A stretch of 64,000 nt of DNA from Petrosia ficiformis (Eukaryota; Porifera; Demospongiae; Haplosclerida; Petrosiidae): positions 1,223,960-1,287,959 of the forward strand of contig OX345641.1 in the NCBI GenBank assembly GCA_947044365.1, in the 5' to 3' direction. Below are positions 47,801 through 58,413 of the stretch, piece by piece; position 1 is the first letter of the stretch, and each line of letters starts with the position of its first letter. The translations under genes were made by a program, and so were the position numbers. Below the pieces are notes generated by a model. The model worked only from the letters and a program-made list of their open reading frames with translations, did no database searches and had not been told where the DNA came from.

Positions 47801-50800
47801 AAAGATCAAGAAACATTAGCATGTTGTGGAAGTGGAGGAAAAAAAATGGTAGTGATGCTACATATCTTGCTATTGTGCAAGTTTTTTTATGTATGAAAGA
47901 TCAAAACCTTGCTGAAATTGTCCTGCAGCATTTTAAAGCACGTTTTCAACACCAGCCCAAAACAATCAAATCCCGTGTATATCCTGAAAAAGCAGGTTAT
48001 GAGAACTGGGACAGAAAAAGCCCAGCTGAAAGGGAAGTCATAAAGAATCTTCTCTTTAAGCAAAATGAAAATATTCGGGAAAAATTTGCTTATCTCACTG
48101 ACATGATTCTTGATTCTTTTAAGAGTAGAAATGTGGAGTTAAATCGCTTGAAGATGTTTCTATACTCATATGGTATTCCCACTAATATCCCAACACCTAC
48201 AAATGCTACACTTCTTCCACACTTTCAAAATGCTACCAATCTTGAGGAATTGTTTCTAATATTGTGCAGAGACAATGTATCATGGTTCAACATACAATTA
48301 CTTAAAGTCATTGTTAAGAAACACGGAACTAAAGAAGATCAAAAACATATGAAAGCATATGAGGACGATCTTGCTGACTATCTTAAACAATCGATATACA
48401 AAATACCATCAAAGTCTTATGCTCCAGGTCATAAGAATGCATATCTCATTTTTTTGTATCTACTTCTACCTAATAATGTTCTTCCGACAGGAGAAGATGT
48501 TGAAGATATCACACGCAACATTTCTCAGCTGTTAGGTATCTCTGATGGCATTGTTCAGTTCATTGGCTTTAAGAATTGTAGTATACTCTTGAAGTTTGGA
48601 GTACCAAAACAGTTACTGCACGTTAATACACTGCGAAGCTTCATAGAGATGTATTTTAACCCTGAGAAGAAAGGTTACACTTTCATTGGTGATCTCAGTC
48701 TACTTTGGTAAGTTATTATTATTACTATGAATTACTCATGTACTGAAGAATTTTATGTATATATAATATGACATTTCAAGTACATGTGAATTCAACAACT
48801 CTGCACTGTCCAAAAGCTGTAAAAACCTTTTTTGGGATGCAATCTAACATTCTATAAAACCATATATACTAAATATGCATATTTAGAAATACCACATGAT
48901 TTAGACCAGGAACCCTGTTTAGACATTCCAAATTCAAAATTGACGTTAAAATCAGTGAAAATGAACAAATGTTCAAATACCAAAAATCTGTTTATGCCCC
49001 TAATAAATATAAATTATAATTACTTTTACTACGTATTGTGTAGGCCTTTCAGAAATTATGACGATGATTCTGCACTTAAAAGAAGCAAGATTGAAACCAC
49101 TGAAAGTATTGTCACACGTGATATTCCATTGACTTCATCATCAAATATGGACGTTATTCTTGCAGGTGCATTTAATGAAGGAGGTGGCAAATTGAAAACA
49201 TGTAATGTCATGCTACATGGTCCACCTGGAGTCGGTAAATCAAGTTTGAAAAGACTTATTTTAGGATACCCTCCTCTTCAGAGAGAACAACAGAATGCTA
49301 CTGGTATTATTGAAAATGCTGTTCGTGCAGTAAGTACCAATCTATTGGCCGGTGGAAGACAAAGACTAACAGAAGTCAATGATGTGGAACTAGTCAAGAT
49401 GTTAGCAAAGCAAGTCAAATTTCTTCATCTCAGCAGTGATACACTACAGGAAATATATTCCCATGATTCTTCTGACCAACACATACCTGTGAGTGATGTA
49501 AAGCATAACCAAACCCATCCACTGTTTCAAGTGTTTCCATTTCTGTCCCTTTCTCTTTGATACCTGTATAAATTATGCATTAAGTACAATTGTCTGTATG
49601 TAAAAGATTGTGACAGAATGTAGGGCCTTGTAAGTACTATGTTTTGCTCTTTCTTGAAGCCAAAAGAATAAAAGTTAAAGCTTGTGATATCAACATTCTA
49701 ATCTTGAGCTACACGTACATCATAGTCATCAAATTATTTATTTATCTTGTCTTGAAATTCAAGTGATATAGGAAAAAGTATAATTATAGAAATACGTATG
49801 TTCAATCCACAGTGCAAAAAATAAATCGTTAAAATAGCCTTTTTATTGGTTAGTACAGTTGTGAGTCAATTTAGTTTGTCAATTGTCATAGATGATGTTG
49901 TGGCTATATATGGACATAATGTTTACCAAGTATTGAAAGGTATAAATTAAATTATGGGTTCACAAACAGTTTTCATAGGTAGATACAATTACATGTACTT
50001 TAGTATAAATTATACTAAATCTTTGACATGAAATATGAGTAGACAGTGCCCTAAAATTATAGTGATTCAATATAATTAATACAAAACATCTGTGGTATTA
50101 TATGATGTTGTGGCAACATGCATGTATGTTACTAGTACACCAAGTGTTAGAAGGTGTAAATTAAATTATGTGTTTGCAGGTTTACAAATCATTTTGATGG
50201 CCAGATGTACTTTATACTGACTGAAATATGAGCCATTAGACATTAATGTAGGAAAATAACAGTTCAGTATTTCTAGACATAACCAGGACTACTGAGAAAG
50301 CAAATGGTGCCTCTGGTAAACTTTAAATGTGGGCTACCAACCTGAATATATAAAATAATGGCACATGAAGCATCAATCATTGTAATTATGCTGCTTCATT
50401 GAAATCCACACCCTTCTAATGCATATTGTGATTACCACCACAAGAAATGATAGATAACTTCACTCAGTAAATAACCTAACTTGTAGTGAGGGCCCCATGA
50501 GGTTGATGCTGGTTTGACCCCTTAGTCTCACTGGCCCGGGTAGTTCTAAAATGTGGAACGGAATGCAAAACGGAACGGAAACGGAATGATATTTTGGGGC
50601 GTGGCACGTTGTATTGGCATGACATCGACACCAAGTGACAACTCACCACTGTCTAAAAGGACGAAGACAAGCCTATGAGGGGTGAATAGTGCCCAAATTA
50701 GGATATAGGTGACTCCCCAGTGCTGTTCCTGGCAAACTGGGGGGGGGGGGGGGGTATAGGGGGGCAGAGCCCCCCAGTTAAGGCCCTGGGATTGTTAGGG

Positions 50801-53800
50801 ATATCATCCATGTTGTTTCGACTCGATGAATTAGCATGCCATTCGACGACAAAGTTACAAATGTTCGTCCTAACTATACCACTTCTACAGAAACAGGCAA
50901 CGTGCCACGCCCCAAAATATCATTTCGTTTCCGTTCCGTTTTGCATTTTGTTCCGCGTTTTAGAACTACCCCACTGGCCCTGTTTATAGCTTGTTACTAT
51001 AATTATATAATTCTTATATAACATGTATGTTTATTTCAGTATAAATGTATTCATAATTATAATTATGTTATTCTGTGTACTTCTATATTGAGAATTACTA
51101 TTTTTATCACAGGAAACACACGAAAAAATATCTTTTCAACCATTTGACACGAAATCCTCACCTCTACCAAGTACATCTCAGCTTATACGTGTATCTAGTT
51201 CAGCCACTATGACATCTATTAAAGAGCAGCTGGTTGAACAGGTTGAGCATTCGAATGAGATATATGATGATAATTGGATCCACCTGATTGATTCTGGAGG
51301 TTGTCTACAGTTTCTAGATGTCTTTCCTCATCTCTACCATAATGAATCTTTTCACATAGTACTAGTAGTAACACGACTTGATGAAGGGCTTGATGATAAA
51401 CCCAGAGCTCGTTTCTATAAAAAAGGAAATGATGTAAATGTACTTCCAGAGCATTTGATGCTTTCTAATCGAGAGTTTATAGAAAGGGCTTGTCAAAAGG
51501 CAGAAGCACAAGCAACGTCTAGAAAGTTTGTTCCTAAGGTGATGGTAATTGGCACATACAAACACAAACTGGGAATTGATGGTGAAGCAAAGCTGAAAAA
51601 GATCAACAAAGAGTTGACAAAGATACATCAAAAGTACAGTCGTGTCCTCATTCGTAAATCCAAAGATGAATTAATCTTTGCTGTTAATGCTATGGCTCCT
51701 GTTGGAGAAGAACGCCAACTATACACTGAAGAGCTTCAGGAGTGTATTCTGAAGGCTGCACAAGATACAAGATATGAGATCGATGTACCTTTGAAGTGGT
51801 TTGCATTCTACCTTGATTTAAACAAAACAGGAGGTGTTGTTCGAAAAGCAGAATGCTATAACACAGGAGAAATACTCGGAATGAAAAAGACCGATGTTGA
51901 GGAAGCTCTAAAGTATTTCAACAGAGTTGGGTTACTTCTTCAATACGCAGATGATTTCCCTGACCTGATATTCACTAAAATAGATCAACTCACTAGTAGA
52001 ATATCCAGGTTAATCACAGCTTCATTTATTACTCCAGGAAGTAGTACTGTTACTGCACCATATGACAGATTGAGACAGAAAGGATTGTTCAACAAATCGT
52101 TTTTGCCAACCATTTTTGAAGATCTTGACAACAGTGAAAAAGACTTTCATGATGATGATTTCCTGAAGCTATTGGTGTGTCTCAAAATTGCTGTTCATGT
52201 TGGAGATGATGACTACTTTCTTCCAAGTGCATTGTCACTTGAGCCTCCTGTTGATGATTCCCCATTTCCAATGAGCTGTGTTCCTCTTGCGTTCATATGG
52301 GATGAACAGATTCTACCTCATGGTTTCTTTCTCACGTTTGTTGTTGAGTTGTTGCGACTACAGGAAAGTGCAGACAAACTCTACTTTGAGTTAAGAGAAG
52401 ATGTTATCCAGTGTCGTTATGTGATACAAGTAACTGTAGCCAAGAAAAAAATACCAGGTTTTCTGAAACTAGTAGATAGAAAGAGATGGATTGAAATCTG
52501 TTATTCCAGCAGTCGTACAAGTACAAGGCACTGCTCAAAGCTACGAGAGATTACCAGTGATGCAGTCGAAAGAGTAGTAAAGAAGTTTGAACACACAGGT
52601 ATAAAATCTCCTGAAATTGGTTTCCATTGTAGTCTCTGTGATACCAATGATCACTATTGTATCTTGTCACATGATTATAGTACTGTATCATGTTCAAGAA
52701 GTGATGGACTAATAACACCTGACATGTCATGCTGGTTAGAAAGATATGGTTAGTGTTTTTACCAAGTATATAGCACATTTTTTTTTGTTTATGTGACATT
52801 TAATATACTTCACCACAATGACATTCATTACATGTTGTTGATAAATAATATTTATACTACATGCAGGTTCATCACAGTACAGTGTTTCTCATATGAATCT
52901 CACTACAGGTATTAAGACACCTCACCTAATGAAATCACTATTTGTACTAATACACAAGATAATATTATAATATCTTTTGTTTCTAGAGTATTCTCCATTT
53001 AATGTATTCAAGACATACATATCTGAAATGTTGGCTGAGATATCAGACACAGAGAGATTAGCTAATGATCTCTCATCTGCTGATTTAATACCATATTGTG
53101 TCAAAGATGATGTCCTCACTACAAATCTTTCTCGTTATCAAAAAGCCAGTAAACTATTAAATGAGTTCCATAGATTACTCAAAGTCTCAAATAAACCAGA
53201 AACATTAATATCATGGTGTGAGGTATTAAAGAATCAAGTGAACCCAGCTCTGACCAGAATTGTTGAGGATATGTTAATGGACTTAGGTGAGCTGACCATT
53301 GAATTATAAATACTGTCATTCAGGTCATAACCTTGCCTCACAGACTAATTTGATAAACATAATGAGTTCATTACATGTCATGTGTAATACTATTAATTAT
53401 ATTTATACCACAGGTTCATCACAGTACAGTGTTTCTCACACTACAGGTATTACGATACATGTAACTTCATCATCAGACACAACAACATCTACTCAAATCA
53501 CTACACACATGTACATGTAAAACACGATTAAACTAATAATTATAATATTTTTGTTTGATAATTCTAGACAATTCTCCACGTAATATATTCAAGAGACACA
53601 TGTCTGAAATGTTGGATGAGATAACAGACACAGAGAAATTAGCTTGTGATCTCTTAGCTGTTGATTTAATACCATATCATACTAAAAATGATATCATCAC
53701 TACAAATCTCCCTCGTTACCAAAAAGCCAGTATATTACTAAATGAGATCGAGAGATCACTCAGAGTCTTCAATAAACCGGAAATGTTAATATCATGCTGT

Positions 53801-56800
53801 GAGGTATTTAAGAAACAAGAGAACCCAGCTCTGAGAAGAATAGCTGCAGATGTATTAAGGGACCTAAGTGAGTTGATCATTCATTTATAAATACTGTCTG
53901 GTCATTCATAACTTGGCCTCACAAGGCTGATTTGATAAACACAGAGTCATTGACATGGGAGTGGTAGGAATTACAAGGCCCCCAACAAACTACCCAAAAA
54001 AATTGTATACAGTAGATGTCACCTTATTTTTAACGACTAGGTAGCCAGTTTCTATATTTTATATTTATACCACAGGTTCATCACAGTACAGTGTTTCTGA
54101 TAGTACCCTCACTACAGGTATTAAGACACATGTAACTTCATCCTCTCATACAACTTCATTTAGTGAAATCACTGCAAGTACATGTACTAATTATTATTAA
54201 TACATAAGATTAACTAATATCTTTGTTCTAGACTGTTCTCCACATGATATATTCAAGAGACACATGTCTGAAATGTTGGGTGTGATATCAGACACAGAGA
54301 GATTAGCTAATGATCTCTCATCAGCTGATTTAATATCATATCATTTCAAAGATGATGTCATCAATGTAAATGAATCTCGTTATCAAAAAGCCAGTAAACT
54401 ATTAAATAAGATCGTGAGATTACTCAGGGACTTCAATAAACCAGAAATATTAATATCGTGCTGTGAGGTATTAAAGAAACAAATGAACCCAGCTCTGACA
54501 AGAATAGCTGATGATATGTTGAAGGACTTAGGTGAGTTGTCATTGAATTATAATCATAGCCTTCCCTGATTTCATAAACACAAAGTTGTTGACACTTGAC
54601 AGGGGAAGTGGTATATATTACAGGGTCCCCAGAGGCCAAAAGACCAAACAAAATTGTATAGACATCACCTTATTTTTAATAGCTAAGTAGTCAGTTTTTA
54701 AACACCAACTCCAAGTAATACATGCATGTTTCTACCTATACACTATCATTAAAATACATTAAATATCTCAATTAATTGAGCACACCTCTCATGAATAATG
54801 AATTTTCCAAAGTTTCCAAATCTCATATTTACCCTCGCCGCGTAGCGTAGGCGGAAGGGTACGGTAATCGTTTTGTCTGTGTGTCTGTGTGTCTGTTAGC
54901 ACTTTTTCTGGAAAAATAAAACATTGACAATTCAAATGGGGTACTGGTAGACTTGAAATTATACAAGGAAAAAAAATAACGTAGGAATTCTTCTAAAACC
55001 TTTTGGTTCTAAAGTTATGACAATTTTTATAACTCACAGTTACCGTTTCACAACTTTAAGATGAAACGAGGGCGATAACGAGAGTAAATATGGACACACA
55101 AAACACAAGTGATCCTGTTTCATGGCTGTCGCTAGCCAAGAAACACTTCAAACCAAAAACAATCGAGGTAATGGTTGCTACTACACCACCATTGATGCAA
55201 GATAGAAAGCTACCTAGCTCCACCTACAGGTATGTGCATGCGTCATGTACTAAACACGTGGTAGAGGCGATTCAATAGTCAATACGTTTTCACACGGAGA
55301 CTTTAGAGGTAGACTTGAGAACTTCTTCATTGTTTGAGAATTAGATGTAAGATATAATTATATACAAATTATACATTTCATTGATATCCTTATTTTGTCT
55401 TTTAAGATATAATGTTATAACAGTTTTAATTAATGCCCATAAATGTTTTTCTAATTTATATATCTATTCCATGTAACAAAAGTATTGTTTGTTTCATACA
55501 CAAACTTTATTATCTTTTGAAAAACATTGTAGTGCTTTGTATTACTTTGCCATGTAGGCGAGGGTCCCATCCCGACGGCGCTCGTTTACATTGTACTGTG
55601 GGCCCAGTTACCTGTCAATGGACCACATATTCACTACATGTCATGTATTAAGAGAATAATTATTATACCACAGGTTCATCAGAGTACAGTGTTTCTGATA
55701 TAAACTCCACTACAGGTATTGAGACATTTGTAACTTCATCTCATACATCCTCATATACTAAACTAATTAGAATATCCTTTGTTTCATATTTTTAGACTAT
55801 TCTCCATGTATTATATTCATGAGACACATGTCTGAAGGGTTATGTGTGATATCAGACATAGGGAGATTAGCTAGTGATCTCTCATCTGTTGGTTTAATAT
55901 CAGATCAAGTCAAAGATGATATCACCACTAAAAAAGTTCTATTAAATGAGATTATGAAATCACTCAGGGACTTCAATAAACCAGAAGTATTAATATCGTA
56001 CTGTGAGGTATTAAAGAAACCAATGAACCCAGATCTGACAAGAATTGCTGAATATATGTTGAAGGACTTAGGTGAGTTGATCATTGTATTCATTCATAAC
56101 CTTGCCTCACAAGACTAATTTGATAAACATAATGATATTCATTACGTAGTAAGGTTCATCAAAGTACAGTGTTTCTGGTACATGTATAAACCTCACTACA
56201 GGTATTAAAGAGATTTGTAACTTCGTACAAGCTCATGTACAAAAATCAACTAAACTAATAATTATTATAATTATAATATCCTTTGTTTCTAGAGTATTCT
56301 CCATCTAATATATTCAAGAAACACATGTCTGAAATGTTGGATGAGATATCAGACATAGGAAGATTAGCTAATGATTTCTCATCAGCTGATTTAATATCAT
56401 ATTCTGTCAAAGATGATGTCCTCACTGTTACAAATCGCTCTTGTTATCAAAAAGCCAGTAAACTATTAAATGCGATCGAGAGAGTACTCAGGGTCTTCAA
56501 TAAACCAGAAATATTAATATCATGCTGTGAGGTATTAAAAGAACAAGATAACCCAGTTTTGAGAAGAATAGCCAAGGATATATTAAGGGACTTAGGTGAG
56601 CTGATCATTGAATTATAAAAACTGTATGGTCATTTGTAACACAAGAATAATTTGATAAACACAATGATATTCATTACATGTCATGTGAGATAATAGAATA
56701 TTCTTAACTATAATAATAATTATTATTTATACCACAGGTTCATCACAGTACAGTGTTTCTGGTAGTACCCACACTACAGGTATTAAGACACATGTAACTT

Positions 56801-57234
56801 CATCCTCTCATACAACCTCATTTAGTCAAATCACTGCAGGTACATGTATTTATCACAATTATTAATACATAAGATTAACTAATATCTTTGTTCTAGACTG
56901 TTCTCCACATGATATATTCAAGAGACACATGTCTGAAATGTTGGGTGTGATATCAGACACAGAGAGATTAGCTAATGATCTCTCATCAGCTGATTTAATA
57001 CCATATTCTGTCAAAGATGAGGTCATCACTACAAATCTTTCACGTTATCAAAAGGCCAGTAAACTATTACATGAGATCGAGAGATTACTCAGACTCTTCA
57101 ATACACGGGAAAAATTAATATCATACTGTGAGGTATTAAGGAAACAAGATAGCAGATCTCTGGCAAGAATAGCTCAAGCTATGCTAGTGGAATTAGGTGA
57201 GTTGATCATTATTGTATATTCTTTGTTGATATGA
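44900..57234 (+). CDS. Death-domain/ROCO-like GTPase with six CARD-like modules (gene C)
   Basis: Exons: 44900-44909, 44974-45261, 45321-45599, 46611-46757, 47210-47323, 47555-48707, 49044-49488, 51113-52748, then six linker/domain pairs, ending at 57234 by reading into the last donor. They sum to 6,138 nt, 2,045 residues, with no stop. The domain order is: two Death-like domains (residues about 5-190), a Ser/Asn/Glu-rich linker, a third Death-like domain and a larger helical module (one 1.15-kb exon), a P-loop (GPPGVGKSS), a Roc-like part, a COR region, and six CARD-like repeats. The Roc motifs are altered: G3 is DSGGCLQF and G4 reads GTYKHK instead of GTHKDK. Cytosolic signalling of cell-death or immune type is inferred from domains only. 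An alternative is that two adjacent genes split near 49 kb, but the phases join cleanly. Confidence 0.75.
45655..46212. mobile_element. TA-flanked inverted-repeat element in gene C intron 3
   Basis: CCGTAAATGCTTAAATAGAA at the left and TTCTATTTAAGGATTTACGG at the right are inverted repeats flanked by TA. Length is about 558 bp with no transposase. It explains most of this long intron. Confidence 0.75.
47555..48707 (+). CDS. Central Death-like/helical exon of gene C
   Basis: A single 1,153-nt exon. Residues about 60-140 look like a Death domain (PEIEEIRNHKTRERSRNISM, MLWKWRKKNGSDATYLAIV). Residues about 180-350 form a second helical unit with NLEELFLILCRDNVSWFNIQ and KKHGTKEDQKHMKAYEDDL. This pattern recurs in uncharacterised death-fold proteins of sponges and cnidarians as far as I remember it. 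The exon is preceded by a clean acceptor and followed by a phase 2 donor that joins the P-loop exon. Confidence 0.7.
50538..50971. mobile_element. MITE with long inverted repeats and 9-bp target duplication
   Basis: Flanked by CACTGGCCC at 50529-50537 and 50972-50980. The termini GGGTAGTTCTAAAA and TTTTAGAACTACCC begin inverted arms of about 75 bp (ggaacggaatgcaaaacgga and complement, ggggcgtggcacgttg and complement). The interior carries a run of about 16 G. A 9-bp duplication with long arms fits Mutator-like (MULE) elements. It sits in the 1.6-kb intron between the P-loop and COR exons of gene C. Confidence 0.85.
51113..52748 (+). CDS. Roc/COR exon of gene C
   Basis: One exon of 545 residues homologous to the main exons of loci A and B, and fully open. 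It shows WIHLIDSGGCLQFLDVFPH, GTYKHKLGID, the COR start VPLKWFAFYLDLNK and the terminal HCSLCDTNDHYC metal-binding-like motif. The altered G3 and G4 residues suggest weakened nucleotide hydrolysis or base recognition. Confidence 0.75.
52867..57196 (+). repeat. Six tandem two-exon CARD-like modules of gene C
   Basis: Each module is a 33-48-nt linker exon (SSQYSVS...TT) followed by a roughly 300-nt exon encoding a helical domain (FKRHMSEMLDEISDTERLAN, YQKASKLLNEI, CCEVLKKQ). Linkers: 52867-52908, 53414-53446, 54076-54117, 55674-55715, 56154-56201, 56738-56779. Domains: 52987-53286, 53568-53867, 54232-54531, 55796-56071, 56293-56595, 56897-57196. Every exon is phase 1-1, so modules can be added or lost without changing the frame. 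Domain 4 is 24 nt short in the TTNLSRYQKASK region. The introns too are similar. Confidence 0.85.
54832..55565. mobile_element. Probable insertion between CARD modules 3 and 4
   Basis: The module spacing is about 500-650 bp elsewhere, but here an extra block of about 730 bp intervenes. It begins accctcgccgcgtagcgtaggc, runs through a tgtctgtgtgtctg stretch, and ends gtaggcgagggt, so the ends are inverted. A short open frame (55090-55278) has no recognisable domain. Target duplication is not clear. Confidence 0.5.
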
Positions 57235-58413
57235 CGATGTTTGAAGTAAATGGGTGCGTTTGGTGATGTGATTATAATGCATATTCCCTACTTCAAATTT
57301 CATTATAACTAATTAATTTTAAAGATTGACCCACACAGTCACATTTAGTGTCACCTTCGACAATTATTATTGTTATTATTATTGTAATTGTATAGATTGA
57401 TTGGTTACATCAATGAAACAAAACTGTTGAAAGTAATCTTGCTGATGTACACATCGGATTTTCATTTTATGTCTCGTTTTCAATTTTTTAATTAAATTTA
57501 GAACTTTTATGTCTATACTTATTATATGTACATTATTTTCATGCAAATTATGGTCCTTTGTTTACATGGTACTCTGATTCCAGTATCCAGTCAACAGGTA
57601 TCCACTCCGGCCATTTCTCAGTATCTAGTCAGTGGGTATCCACTCTGGCCATTCCTCAGTATCCCCTCAGTGGGTATCCACTCCGCCCGTTTCTCAGTAC
57701 CTAGTCAGTGGGTATCCACTCCGGCATTTCTCAGTATCCAGTCAGTGGGTATCCACATCCGGCCATTCCTCTGTATCCAGTTAATGGGTATCCACTCTGG
57801 CCATTCCTCAGTATCCAGTCAGTGGGTATCCACTCCGGCCATTCCTCAGTATCCAGTTCGCGGGTATCCACTCCGGCCATTCCTCTGTCATTATCTACCT
57901 AGTCCATCATTATCCACTAACAGACACATAATGCTGATAGATCTAGTAAATTTGAAATAGTATATATATATATAAAGTATGTGGAGAGTAGGACAAGAGT
58001 AGTGAAAATAGGTCAAAATGTTTGTCAGTCAACTGCTCACACTGGACTCTTGTTCACTTGGATAATAATTGTTTTTATGGAAGAAAAATAAATTAATAAT
58101 AACAAATATCACAATGCACACATAACAGAAATTAAATATTAATTATTGAAAAAGAAATTAATCCAGACATTTTTACATACATTATTGATAAGAAACCACA
58201 AAAATGATTTTACTAATGAGATGTTCAGCTTTTAATAGTGGGACACTATTTCATTTTACATACGTACAAATAGACTCTCGTCTAATAAATACATACATAC
58301 ATTAGTATGTATGTCATGCTCATTATAGCAAGTTGTGATTGTTTTATATTTACAATTGAAATAGTTTGTGTATACAGACAAACAGACATACATTCGGCTA
58401 ATATTAATATTCT
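57235..58413. repeat. Intergenic with a 38-bp minisatellite
   Basis: Between gene C and the kinesin 3' end. About eight copies of a 38-bp unit (ggtatccactccggccattc with a ctcagtatccagtcagt part) occupy 57575-57880, with spacings of 38, 38, 37 and 39 bp. The open frame through it is a by-product of repetition. The rest is AT-rich with no gene. Confidence 0.85.
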
